This document shows positions 1 through 11,300 of a stretch of DNA of 64,000 bases, one piece after another; within the stretch, counting starts at the first letter, position 1, and every line of letters starts with the position of its first letter. Under the pieces are notes generated by a model. That model was not told the DNA's origin. It did no database searches and saw nothing but the letters and a program-made list of their open reading frames with translations. The translations under genes were made by a program, and so were the position numbers. The stretch is from Trochalopteron elliotii (Eukaryota > Chordata > Aves > Passeriformes > Leiothrichidae): NCBI GenBank assembly GCA_024734555.1, contig JANPWX010000161.1, positions 1,585,340 through 1,649,339 of the forward strand, written 5' to 3'.

Positions 1-690
1 CTTTCATCTTTGGCTTGTATCTATTTTATAAAGGTTTGCTTTACCTATTTTCCCCCAAATTTTTATTGCTGCCTAAGGTTTTTTTCCTCTTTTCTCTTTC
101 TCTTCTATCCTATGAGAAGAAAATGGCTCTCACATGCCTCTCCTTACCTCTTCCTGCCTTAATTTTAACTTAACATTAGAAGACTTCTCCCCTTTGTCAC
201 TCCTACAACCACTTCTGAAAATTCCCAGTGTGTGTCAGAAGCCACTCACTTCAGCAGAATTTAGGTGCTTTTCCTGGTATGCAGTTTTAGAGATGACCTT
301 AGCAATTAGACCAGAACAGTGTTGTCAGAGATTAAGTTGTGTGGACTTTCACAATGTGTTCATATACAGCAAATAAATATCTTCAAGCTTACATGATCCT
401 TAACACACTCACACTTGCTGTAAGTACAACGTTCTGATAGTTAGGCTTCTGTCTTTCTCCAACCTTCAGACTGAAAATATTAAACTCACTTCATTACTTG
501 TTGTTTTTTTTTTGTTTTTTTTTTTGAATGCTAGAAACCTGAAAAAACTCTTAAAATTTCCCAGAGACTGAAAAAATGCACCTGTTCTTGTTTCATTTAG
601 CAAATCTTTATTTAAAAGAATGAATGCAGCAGCAGAACTGTGTCCAGTGAGTAATGAACTAAACTTGTACCTGACTGCACCTCTGCCCAG
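1..690 (+). other. DNM3: DNM3 intron, 3' end before exon 691-804
   Basis: Noncoding intron sequence upstream of the first exon. It contains T-rich runs (about 505-525) and ends with the splice acceptor pyrimidine tract CCTCTGCCCAG at 680-690. No gene, RNA or repeat family is recognised in it. Confidence 0.85.
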
Positions 691-804
691 GTCATCCGGA
701 AAGGCTGGCTCACCATCAACAACATTGGCATCATGAAAGGGGGATCCAAGGAATACTGGTTTGTTCTCACTGCAGAGAGCCTGTCCTGGTATAAAGATGA
801 TGAG
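691..804 (+). CDS. DNM3: Dynamin 3, internal coding exon (first part of PH domain)
   Basis: This is an internal exon of the large GTPase dynamin 3, which polymerises around the necks of budding vesicles and cuts them free. The 38 codons run from [10 protein letters not shown] to LSWYKDDE. They form the first beta strands of the PH domain, which binds phosphoinositides. The IMKGGS stretch is variable loop 1, which inserts into membrane and contains the lysine equivalent to K535 of dynamin 1. The acceptor follows a pyrimidine tract ending CTCTGCCCAG, and the donor is GAG|GTAAGG. Both ends are phase 0. [11 protein letters not shown] differs from dynamin 1 ([11 protein letters not shown]) and dynamin 2 ([11 protein letters not shown]). 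Together with the next exon and the antisense mir-214, this points to DNM3. The paralogue comparison is from memory. Confidence 0.96.
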
Positions 805-3800
805 GTAAGGAATGAAGAACTTTTTTCCTATTGGGGAAAACCCCAGTATTAATACAGTATTCTGATATCAATGTAAAATATTTAATCAGTCTGTGTAAAC
901 TTGAACTGAAAGCTTGTTTTAATGTTTTAGTGTGTTCTTTAAATTTCTGTTTTGATTCATGGAGAATGCTGACTGTCTAAGACTTCTACTGAAATGCTGA
1001 TAACAAATAGAGGGTGTGCTGTGGGTTTTTTTGTTTGTTTCACCTTTTTCTTCTCTTCCTGTGATTTCCACACACTGCTTTAAAAAAGATAAAAGGAAGA
1101 AAATCCCAGACTGTTTTGAAATATTCTGCTTATTGGCATATCCTTGCTTGGGTTGTTCTTGTACATCTACTGCAAGTTGATCATAAATTGTCTGGGTTAA
1201 GTTACTTCTGAAAGTAACTATAGTAATTGATTTAATGCAAACAACAGTCTTATGTTCTGAGAGGATGAAAAGCCCATCTGCAGAGTTCTGTAGCTGGTTG
1301 GTGTGGATTTTCAAATTTGACAAAAAATACACTTTCGTGGGTGGTCATGAGGTGAGTAATATGGAAATAAAGAAAAGGACATCCATGTTGCTCACTTTGA
1401 ATATATTGTTAGGCAGCTTGTCTGTCATGTTTAATGACTTTTTGAACAATGTGTGTAATGATACATTTTATCCAAGACTCCGGCAACATTTTGAGGGTTA
1501 AAACAGGATTATGTATGCTGTCAGATTTATGGTAAAGCCTCTGTGAGTTTTTTAAAGGTTTATGTTGTTTTTTGTAGAAAAATATGGCTACATTAAAAAA
1601 ATTCTGTAATTTCCTACTTGGGTGTCCCCCCCACCCCCTTTTTTAAAAATTTAAATACTTCTAGTAAAAAAAATTAGCGATTTTCAGGGTGAACCAGTGC
1701 AATGGATGCAAGAAGCACAGGTAAAGAGAAAGCTTTAAATGAGCTCTAAAGCATCACTCAATCTTTTCATCTTATTTTAAGTAATAATCAATACACTGGT
1801 TGATACCAACTAAAGAGGTTGATGGGAACTTTGCAAATTCGTATTCTGTTTAAGCTAACAGTGTTTTACTGCAGTGGATTTTCTGGAAGCCCTGGGGAAA
1901 GGGCCTGCAGTACATAAGGCAGAGCTCTCCCAAGTCCTGCAAATCTAGTATGTGGAATTCCTTCAGTAATGCTGCTGAGGGTGGGAGCTGTGCTGCTCAG
2001 AAATGGGGTTTTTCCCCCCAGTCCATAGCCATTTTGGAACAGACCTTAAGACAGAGGGAAAAATGAGGTTAACCTGGAAGATTTTGCCTCTTGCCCTTTT
2101 ATGTAAGTTTTAACAGAATTCATATTTAGTGGAACAGGCAAACCAGTGCTTGTCAGGCAGAGGGGAGGAGCCAAGGGACAGGTGTCAAGAGGGGAAGTTT
2201 TACTCTCAGATTGCTGAAATAAAATTCGAAAAAAAAGCAAAAGTGACTTTCTGAATTTGAAAATTTGAAGCTGTTGTTTTTTGTGATCTACCTTGAAGTT
2301 GCTAGAATCAACTTTCTTAGGTAAGACACAGGCAACTGTAACTGAAGCAAGCAGTGTGGCAAAATTAACACACCTGCTGTGTTTTGTCTCAAGCAGCTGG
2401 AGGTGCATCCAGGATGAGCTGTGATAAATTTTTTAGGTCGTTTTGGTGTTGCTTTTTTAAACCTGATTTTTGTTTAGTGTGAAATATAAAAATTCCTGAA
2501 AATCTTAATGGTATGTCTTGTGCTGTGCAACTTTAAAAATAAATAGTTTTGATAATCTGCTGGGGAGAGTCAGCTGGGAAGCTCATGAGAGTACTCAGAA
2601 AGAAGTGGCCACTGTGTGATTTCCATATGCATATTTTAAGATAATATCTCTTAATTGCCAAACAGTTATGTTTTGAGAGTCACGAAAATGTCAGTAGTTA
2701 ATTCAGGCCATGGGAGATCACTCAGGAATTTCTTAGAGTGGTAAAAAGGTACTAGCATAGAATAATAAAGCAGAGTACTATTCGGTGCTCTGCTGGTGAA
2801 AGAAGTTGCTCATTAAGTACAGATTAGCTGTATAATTTGATTATTCTGTCCTGGAAAAGAATTTATAAAGTTATGATATTTTAAATTATTTTTTTTTCCT
2901 GGACCTTCTCAGTAAGACTGAAAAATTAGTAAGGCTCCTCAGCTGCTGGCTGGAGTGACAGTGTGGGGTGTTTCTCCCCAGTGATACGTGCAGTCTGGTG
3001 ATGTGAGAAGTGACCCCTGTGTTTGTGTGTCTGGCTGTGCCCTGTGGGGTCGTGGGGAGTTCAGAGCCCCCAGCTCCTGCTCGGGCTGGCCAGGACCCTT
3101 TCCTGGCAGCTGGGGAAGGTGCAGGGTCACCTCTCACCTTGCTTCCCTTGCCGTGCTGAGGAGTTTGTGCCCTGTGTGCCTGTACCCAGTGCTGCAGCAG
3201 CTTTGTACCAGAGAGCTCTGACAATGTGCTTTGCAAAGCTCCAGTGCCTGCTGGGGCCTCCAGGGCTGTGTACCCCCTCTAGTGTAAGCTGAGCCTGTTT
3301 TCTAGTCTGGAATTTGCTCTGAGATCAAAATCACTAATGGTGGCTTGCTAGTGCCATTAGAAGGATGTAAATTCCTTTGTGAGGTGCAGCTCTATAAGTG
3401 ATAAATCCACAGTGTAATGCATTTAGAAGCAAGGTGCTTTGGCAAAAGATTTCAAATTCTGCTGTATTGCAAAAAATTGCAAATTTTGCTATCAGTATTA
3501 GAAAAGAAACAATTTGTTTCTTCACATGGTTTTGTTGCTGTCAGACATACACCAGGATTTTATTTGTGATGAGAGGGATTCAGTGCCCAAGAATGCTTTT
3601 TAGACTTGTAGGTCTGGAAATGCCAGGTTGATGTTTGGAGACGTGCTTAAAGCAGTGACAGTATCGGTTCTGTGAGAACTAACATGGATTAGTTTCTCAT
3701 CCTGCATGCAGTTGCTTCAGTTTGTAACTTTGCTGTGTGACCAGTACCATGACTTTGTGCTTTTCTGCTTAAAAAACAAGCAAGGGAAGTGCTGTGTACT

Positions 3801-4779
3801 GGCTTTGAGGCTGCTGTAAACAAGTGCAAGATCAGCACACTCAGTGACCTCACAAATACCAACTTATTTCATAGAGGATTCCATGTAATCCTAGCTGAAG
3901 CATTATCAGGCACACCTAGACACAAGTTATTAAATCTGAATATTTTAGCTCTCACTTGTTACTGTTTTGTTAAGTAGCATTAACTAAGGTTTCATTTGAG
4001 AGTCACCCTGCAAATCTGAAGTTTGTGAATTAGCCACTCCTGCATTAGGATGAAATGGACTTTGAGAATGTGGAATGTCATTCTAGCTTGTAAATAAAAA
4101 AACCTCTTTACTGTAAAGATGTGGATGCCATTTGTAAAGTGGTGTAGCATTGTCACAGTGCATGGTCATGGAATGTGATTTTATTATTCTCTCTAAAGCA
4201 TCCAGGGATTTCACTGGCATTATTGCTGTGCAAAAGATGCCAAGCTGGACTCTAGGATTAGAATTTCTAAAAATGTGAAATTGACATTGATGGGGGGAAA
4301 TCCCCTTTAGTCTTATTTCCAAAGAAAATATTTCCATTCTGTTTCAATAGTAAATGATATTATTAACATCCAGTGGTGGATGATGGATGTTAATCCATCA
4401 GTGATGGATGCAGTTTGTATTATAATTTCACACTTTGTTCCCAGTTGTAAAATTCTGTGAGGTTTGAGAGCGAAATTACAAAAACAAGTGAGGAGGTGAG
4501 AGAGTGGAAAGGGGAGACGTTACTCTAAGGTCTGACATTGTGTGTGTTTACAGAATGAACTTGCCACACAATAAGCTGCTCTCGGCTTCTGTGGCAAGCA
4601 GGAATGTCAGGGAGGTTTATACACCAAGAATGGAGCGATGCCTGGGAAGCAAACGGGAGCACAGAACATAGGGAGGTGCCGCAGGGCTGCGGGTAAATCA
4701 GACTTACTGTTAGTGAGTCCATGAGAACAGCTAGGAAAAGAGTACTATAGGAAGCACAGGAAGAATTTCAGCAGTGGGT

Positions 4780-4785
4780 TTTATT
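4780..4785 (-). terminator. Candidate poly(A) signal for DNM3OS
   Basis: AATAAA on the - strand (TTTATT on +), 141 bp beyond the end of the mir-214 hairpin. It is the first canonical signal downstream of mir-214. Other - strand AATAAA sites follow near 4163, so the real end is uncertain. Confidence 0.3.
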
Positions 4786-4925
4786 GTACTTCACAGGCAG
4801 TGCTGCTTTGCCTCTGTGCTTGGTGAGTGACCGGCCGTCTGAGGTCCAGAGCGACTCTTGGCTGGAGCTGGTGCTGCAGATGCTCTGGGCTGTCAGAGCG
4901 GGCTCCCACTGGCCGCTGTCCCTCA

Positions 4926-5029
4926 GGCTGGGTTGTCATGCGACTGCCTGTCTGTGCCTGCTGTACAGGTGAGAGGATGTTCTGCACAGCAAGTGTAGAC
5001 AGGCAGACACATGACAACTCCGTCCAGCC
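4926..5029 (-). ncRNA. MIR214: mir-214 precursor hairpin
   Basis: This is the precursor of miR-214, a developmental microRNA of mesenchyme, bone and muscle. On the - strand the 5p arm lies at 4984-5005 and the dominant 3p arm at 4943-4964. Both agree base for base with the vertebrate mature sequences as I remember them. The stem extends outward with perfect pairing between GTTGTCAT (4933-4940) and ATGACAAC (5011-5018), and again between GGCTGG (4926-4931) and CCAGCC (5024-5029). The terminal loop is short, around 4968-4982. The hairpin lies antisense inside a DNM3 intron, about 6 kb downstream of mir-199a-2, and should be processed from the same host transcript (DNM3OS). Confidence 0.97.
4926..5029 (+). 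ncRNA. MIR3120: mir-3120 precursor (mirror of mir-214)
   Basis: The mir-214 inverted repeat also folds when read on the + strand. The arms at 4947-4967 (5p) and 4985-5005 (3p) match human miR-3120-5p and -3p exactly, as I remember them. In mammals miR-3120 comes from the DNM3 intron itself, so it would be made with the DNM3 mRNA, while miR-214 comes from the opposite DNM3OS transcript. The sequence shows that the hairpin and both arms exist here. It cannot show that the + strand product is made in this species, because the constraint on miR-214 alone would preserve the mirror arms. Confidence 0.6.
4943..4964 (-). ncRNA. MIR214: miR-214-3p mature region
   Basis: This is the 22-nt dominant arm of mir-214, read on the - strand. 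Its 5' end starts ACAGCAGG, so the seed is CAGCAGG. It pairs with the arm at 4984-5005. Confidence 0.95.
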
Positions 5030-8000
5030 AGTCCCTTGGAGCCATCGCCGCTGCTGTGCAACGCTTTGTGCCAGTCCACTTTGGGGGGTGTTTGTTGGGG
5101 GGAGCACACATAACACAATTAAACTTTAAAGCATTGGCAGCTGCAGAACAAGAACAGAACTTGATTTTATTCAGAAAAGAAGCTTGGTACATGAGTTATC
5201 ATTGTGCTGACACGTATCAGGGATGCGATTTTAACAGACTGCTCGTGCTGAACATTTGGAAAAGCACAAAGAACCGAAGCCGTGGTTTATTTTATATGCA
5301 ATCCGTACAGGGTTTTTTGCCTGCTTACTGTACTCACACATAGTAATTTAACCAGATGTTTTTGCTCTTCATGGAAGCACAGAAATACTGAAGTTCAAGA
5401 TAAAGGATATGTTTATACAGTGCATATTTTCTAGGAGCAGATAAGTACAATAATCTGGGATGTTAAAAATAAAAATCTTTCTGTATAAATGGAGGCCGCC
5501 ACTTGCACATTAACCCCATTATAGGGAACGTGCTGGAAAGAAAACTGGTTGCATTTTGGATCACTTTTGCTCTTATGTGGTAGCTGTACATGTATTATAT
5601 TCCTTTTAGTATTTTGGTTTGCATGTTATTTAAATTTTGCTTTGTCTCAAAATCTGTACTTTCTGACAAAATAAATTAACCTCATAAATTAACCTCGGTA
5701 GGTTTTTTTTAAGTTAAATATGGACTACACTAGAGATCAAAAGCATGCAAATAGCATCATTTCACATCACAAGATGTGCTGCTTTGCTGAATTTTCTCTA
5801 TACAGAATATACACAGTGACTGTAATCCAACTTTGCAGTGGCATTTTGCAACGTTGCTGGGGTATTGTTTCAAAAGGTATAAAACCCACTGGAACCTTAA
5901 AGGGGGAAAAGAATAATTGTATTAATTTTCTCTACAGATTAAATGTTTCTGGTTTGTAATGGTGTTCTTGAATCTCTCTTGCTCGCTAGTGCCACCCTAG
6001 GTAAGCAACAAACTTGTGCTTTCAAACCATTCTCAAACATATCCCATTCAGAATAGCAGCCAAACAATTTTAAGTCCAGCCTGAAAACTGATTATAAAGG
6101 GATGGAATTACCAGAGATTAAAGGTGGGGATAGTGCTGGGGTTTTATATGAAACTAATAATAAATCAGTATGTGATTTTTCAGGTGTTCTGTCTCTAATA
6201 ATTTTGCCATAAACAATATGCATTTAGTTAATATACAAATTGACTATACAAGTTAAGTTTATCAGTTATGTGAATAAAATTTTCCTTGAACCTAACAAAG
6301 TGGAATAAGATGTCTTAACTAAATGAATCAACCACAAAATATGGCTAACTAATTCACACATGAAAACTTAATGCTAGTACATTGAATAGTTTGTCTTTAT
6401 AAAATGCTTACTTAAATTTTCGTAGCTCGAAGTAAAATTTTAAGAGTATGCTTTAAGTTGACATTTCTTCCTACCTACTCGACCATTTTGAAGAAAAACA
6501 AAAGTGGAAAATTGGAAGTATTTTTAAAATAAATATAATACACTGATTGTTACATAGATTTAATCAGATTTAACTGCTGCATTTAATTGCTAAAGAAATG
6601 AAAAATCTTTAGTCTGGAAGAAAATTAGGTCTCACTTTCTGTGTTATGGATCCTTCTTGAAATAACAGAGAATTGTACAGTCACAATCATTGGCAACTTA
6701 TAGTACAGAGTATTGGAATAGCAGAAGTATGCATTTTCTAGAATAGGTTTTCTGTTAACAACTGTCAGGGAGGTGGTGCTGGGAGGAAAATCCTAAGTGG
6801 AAACTTTGTGCCGTCTTTCTAATAACTGCACAAGGAGAATTCATCAAAGAATCAGCAAAAAGCTTTACATCTCAACAGAGGCAAGTTTGTTTTCCCTTCA
6901 GTTAATTCAACGAGTGCTCCTAGACATGACTAGATGAGTATCTCCACTTGATTTCTACGTAAAAACTGAAATTCCTTGAAACTATAGTTAACTTGCTTAA
7001 AGGGCTTAACATTTTTGTGTGCTGTGTCTGATTGACACATTGAGTCTGTAAAGGGTTTGAGAATATTGTAGAATACTCGAAACAAACAAATACAAAAAAT
7101 CTCCTCATTGCCAGTATTATATTTACAGAAATTTATGTTAGGGGGCTGAGTTTAAATATTAGTGCTTTGGAAACTGAATTGAGGTAGGTGTTCCCTCCAG
7201 TAGTGATCAGAACTCTTTATTTAAGGGAAGGCTGTTATTTTTAGATACTGCTTTGCAATGCTGTGTAAAATACAGTACAGAACTGCAGTAGAATAATTCA
7301 GGAAAGTTTCATTCTTAACTGTGGCATTTCCTGTCTTTTTGTAGGTTTAAACCTGACCCTTAATAGTATTTCACTTAAGTTTTTTTTTTTTTTCTAAATA
7401 AAGTACAGTTCAGGAAGCAAATCCTTTAACAAGTAAAAGTAAAGTTATGCTCGTGGTTATAATCTATTATTTTAAAAACCCAACACATTAAAGTTTAGGG
7501 CTTTTTATTTTCCAATTTGCTTAACAGATTTTGATTGAAAGATTATAATGAACATTCTGTGTAGAAGCCTGGAATTTTTATGCAAGTATTTTGCTATTTT
7601 GGTTATAATATTTTCCATCTAGAAATGATACTTGGGTGGTCTGGAGGCACAGTGATAGTACAGGAAGGGGGGCAAGGAGCGTGGGGAGGGTGGCAGTGTC
7701 TTTATGCTCTGAAAATACAGATGCACTAAATAGCACTGGCAATGGTAATACAGGAGACAACATGCAGCTTAATGACAAGGCAGAAAGATGGCAAATGACA
7801 TGTTTTTTTTTTAAAAGTAGGTTTTTTCACATTTGGGTGCTTATTTGATCTATATTTATTTCTGTAAAGTTAACTGACTTTCCCCCACCCTTCTCTCCCT
7901 TTTCCTTTTATTTTTAACATTAAAGGAATAGTTCGAAAAGGTTTGAAATATTTTCTACCTCTTCCCTATTTAATTTTTTTGAGTGCACTTTAAAAAAATA

Positions 8001-10862
8001 CACTCCCTAAAGACGAAGGAAAGTCTTATTATATTGAAACACTCACCTATTTAAATGCTCATACTGGCTTCAATGTGCATTTTATGGTAACGTGTATCAG
8101 TTCATACAACAGGCTTAAGCATTGGTATTGTCCTGGCTCTAGAAACTCTCATCATGATTAGTATGCATTAGGTCCTGCTAATCTTTTTTTATTCATTACA
8201 AAAAGTAATATTTGGTGGTATTTTGTTTTTTGGGATTTTTTTCCTCTTGAAATATTTATATGCATCCTACTTGTGTTTGTTGACATGCATGTTTAAAGCA
8301 TCTTGTTTTATAACTATTGAAATATCTTTTCTGTGACTATGATCAACTAGAAATTGTTTCAAGCAAACCAGCAGTGTTTTAAGAACCGCAGAATCATTTA
8401 ATTCACTTTGAAAATGTTTTGATTACTGAGCCGAGGTCGATATACTTCCTTATTCATTGCTAACAATACAGCCTTTCTTTCCATATCTGCTGCTTTGCAC
8501 TCTGCATTTCCCCCCCCGCCTCCTTTCCAAGCCCCATGCCAAGGGGGCCTCCTCGATCTCAGCCTTACAGTCTAAAAATGTAACTTTGAAGAGTCATGGG
8601 TGTATGGGAGGGGAATCACTTCCTAAATCCAGAAAGGTCATTTAAAATAAAGATTAATGCAAATAGTAGACTAGAGATAAGAGAAACACTCGTTCCATAT
8701 GTTTCCATCGTCCTTGCTTATTTAGCAAAAGTTAACACAGGCTATCTGCAACACTATTTCCATGGAGAGCCTATTATTCCTTGGATAACAGTATTTCCTT
8801 CCTTAATTTCTACATAAGAATATTTTTAAAAAGTAGCTTTGCAAGTAAGCATTAGAGAGAAAAAAAAATTTGCAAACTATTATATTCCCCTTGAAAGCAA
8901 AACTGAGCGAATTTCCTAACAAGATTTGGAAACATTTTTCTACCGCTTAAGCAAAATCTAAGTCATAAAACTTTTCAGATTTGCTATGCCTAAGACAGCA
9001 ATCATACGTAGAGATTGAGAAATATTAATGCCAGTTTGACTCTAGTTCCATTCCTTTAATTTCTTCCTGTTGCTTCAGATTTTCTCTTAATCACCACATT
9101 TAACTGTGTGTTGTGACTCCACTTTAAAGCAGAACGAGAATAAAAATTCCATCTACTTTTACTATAATGGATTAAACCCCATGAAATTAATCCTAAAAAT
9201 AATCTTCTGCAGAAAAAAAAAAAAGGAATAGAGGCTGAATAATTTACAAGTGTATATATACATTAAAAAAGATCTTTTTAGTCAAAAGAAAACTTTTTCA
9301 TGGAGGTAGAGGGAAGTGACAGTGCTAGTCCTTGCTTTGTAAGCTTTAAGGCAGCCAGTCCAGGCACCATCACACCAACACTACATGACCAGTTCTCCCC
9401 AACAGCTCCTCTATTGATTATTGGAGGAGCAATGGAAAAGGCCAGCATGATATACAGTTGGTTTTTTTTTTTAAATTATAGTATGAAGGTTGTCTAAAAT
9501 ATAACACGCATTCTGCAAAGTCGGCTGGTTATAATAATAATGGCAGCATATTTATGCTAATTCTTTTTATAGTACAGCTATTCCAAGCCTTCCTGGCAGT
9601 AATGAGCACCATATAGGTGGGATTTTTTTCCGGCTGCAGTAGTTTGTTACTACTGTTAACTTTAGGGGAGCTGACTCTGGAGTTCGGCTGGTATCAAATT
9701 GCAGCTCAGACTTTTTGTATTATTTTGTCCGTGGGGATTTCATTCAGCCTGAGGGTTTTTTTCCCCTACCAGGACAGCTGGAAATTCACCAAAGCAAACT
9801 TCTGCATTGGTTTACAAATTCCATTTTTATCAGTGGGATTCAGGACAAAGTAACGTATCATTTTGAATGGTACAAGAATTATCAGCGATTCAAAGTACAC
9901 ATGAGAGCGGCAACAATCAGTCGGTCCTGATCACTCCCACGCAATGTCCAGCCAGGTATGGGGTTGGAAAGCTTTCTTCCCTTTTATTTAGTGATTGATT
10001 TTTTTTTTTCCATCACATCCTCAACTTTAAAAGGTCATTTTTCCTGACAATCAAAGGTTTTGTATTCTACATGGCAGCAGCCTAGCATGGAGTAGTCAGT
10101 TTTTCTATGGTTTCCCTCCCAGTTTTCATTAGCACATCTAGCATAAGTTAGTTACAAAGAAGTTTCAACTGCATATAAAAAAATTAGGTACAGTTTTCCC
10201 AGAGGTGATATATTTTACAATAATTTAAAATATTATTCATGCATTCTTTTCTAGTATTTTATTACTTTAAGCAAAAATAATTTTTTAAAATTGATCTTCA
10301 GATCATAGATCACAACAGGAGCTATTCAGAATACATACTTCTAGCAAGCCTAAGGAAAAAAATATATATACTTCTTAAATATTTATACTGACAGCTACAA
10401 GTAAAAAAATAATTAAATTTACCTTTTTAGTTTGTGGGGAAAAAAAAGCTTTATTTTAAATTAAAAAAAAAAGAATAAAAAAGAAACGACCGACTTTAGC
10501 TTTACTGTTGTACACTTCTCTAGGCAGTGTACCTCTAGGAAATATACCTCTCTCATTTCTTGCATGGCTTTTAGTGCACCATCAGAGCTCCATCTTTCTT
10601 GCAGTGATGACTGGAGGAAGGGGGGAGGGGAGTCACCTAGGTTCGCCAGGTCATAGGCCAGGTGTTCTTCCAAAGTAGGCCTTACCAGAATGTCTTCCCC
10701 GCTTTATTCTGCAGTCCTCCTTTTTCACAGTGTCCCTTAGCGTTTCTTATTCCCTAGTGTGCAAAACCTGTGAAGAAAAATACTGGATATGAGATCTGAA
10801 AGGAGCAATGAGTGTCTTCTCCTTGGCAAGAGCAACTTGCGTCCCCAATAGTCCACGCCGCC
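5030..10862 (-). other. Inter-hairpin body of the DNM3OS locus
   Basis: This 5.8-kb stretch between mir-214 and mir-199a-2 has no recognisable mobile element and no long ORF. It is AT-rich unique sequence, with several A/T homopolymer runs (for example about 7380-7393, 9212-9224 and 10462-10473). It would be transcribed as part of the host RNA. Confidence 0.6.
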
Positions 10863-10960
10863 GCTTTCCCTTGCCCAGTCTAACCAATGTGCAGACTACT
10901 GTACAACAGCATTGTCCTGAACAGGTAGTCTGAACACTGGGGCGACGGAGCAGGATCTCC
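10863..10960 (-). ncRNA. MIR199A2: mir-199a-2 precursor hairpin
   Basis: This is the precursor of miR-199a. On the - strand the 5p arm is at 10919-10941 (starting CCCAGTGTTC) and the 3p arm at 10881-10902 (starting ACAGTAGTCT). Both match the vertebrate mature forms I remember over their full length. The loop reads GGACAATGCTGTTGT, one base different from the human mir-199a-2 loop as I recall it (GCC instead of GCT). The outer stem pairs GTCGCCCCAGT with ACTGGGCAA and neighbouring bases. It is antisense to DNM3, and mir-214 follows about 5.9 kb downstream on the same strand. The related mir-199a-1 and mir-199b hairpins lie antisense in DNM2 and DNM1 introns. The neighbouring DNM3 exons and mir-214 identify this copy as the -2 locus. 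Confidence 0.97.
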
Positions 10961-11100
10961 GGACGCGTCTATTTATTTATTTTAAATCCTCTTTTAGTCT
11001 CGGGGAAAAACTGCCTTCCTGCATCACGGGTTGTGCTCGGCTCTCGCTCACACTCTGCAGCACTCACTGAAACACACTGAAGTGCTGTGATTTCCAGTCT

Positions 11101-11110
11101 TGACGTGGCA
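11101..11110 (-). promoter_or_regulatory. TGCCACGTCA site (CREB3L/XBP1-like)
   Basis: On the - strand this reads TGCCACGTCA, the form bound by ER-stress and secretory bZIP factors (CREB3L family, XBP1). It lies between the proposed start site and mir-199a-2. Short motifs like this occur by chance, so the call rests on position only. Confidence 0.25.
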
Positions 11111-11159
11111 CATTTGCAGCAGACTGGGGATCTGGCAATGAATTTAGGACCAGGAAAAG

Positions 11160-11300
11160 GGGGAGGGCTGGGCCTGAGAGTCCATATATGGGATGATGTC
11201 ACCCTGGGGAGGTTTGGGTATGCACTGTGCCGCTGGTGAGACCGCTAGAATTGCCTGCTCTCAGACATGGGTCTGTGTATAAAATGGTACCAGATGTTTT
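11160..11300 (-). promoter_or_regulatory. Candidate promoter of the mir-199a-2/mir-214 host transcript
   Basis: Just upstream of mir-199a-2 on the - strand there is a cluster of recognisable sites. A perfect CArG box CCATATATGG (11182-11191), whose core also reads as TATATA, is followed at 11194-11201 by TGATGTCA, an ATF/CREB-like site. An E-box, CAGATG on + (CATCTG on -), lies at 11291-11296, and CATCTG is a form TWIST-type bHLH factors accept. If the TATATA acts as a TATA box, transcription would start near 11155, about 200 bp before the hairpin, which agrees with the human layout as I remember it. The motifs are seen directly; their function is inferred. Confidence 0.5.
11182..11191 (-). 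promoter_or_regulatory. CArG box / TATA-like element
   Basis: CCATATATGG matches the SRF consensus CC(A/T)6GG exactly and is palindromic, so it reads the same on both strands. Its centre is TATATA. It lies about 220 bp upstream of the mir-199a-2 hairpin. Confidence 0.5.

Larger units (their letters stand above)
4780..11155 (-). ncRNA. DNM3OS: DNM3OS host transcript of mir-199a-2 and mir-214 (approximate span)
   Basis: This is the predicted long noncoding RNA antisense to DNM3 that carries mir-199a-2 near its 5' end and mir-214 towards its 3' end. It is known from mammals as DNM3OS, is needed for normal skeletal growth, and is activated by TWIST1. The two hairpins fix the strand and the minimum extent (4926-10960). 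The 5' limit given here is inferred from the CArG/TATA-like box at 11182-11191, about 25-30 bp upstream. The 3' limit is a - strand AATAAA at 4780-4785, the first such signal after mir-214. The true end could lie further on, since the human transcript continues roughly 2 kb past mir-214 as I recall. No splice sites or long ORF are evident. Confidence 0.6.

Noticed and set aside
919..1332. 137-codon - strand open frame just after the first DNM3 exon
   Set aside because: Low-complexity, intron-like composition with no protein similarity that I recognise.
10970..10986. AT-rich TATTTATTTATTTT next to mir-199a-2, considered as the TATA box
   Set aside because: It is only about 10-25 bp from the hairpin, so a start 25-30 bp downstream would fall inside the precursor.
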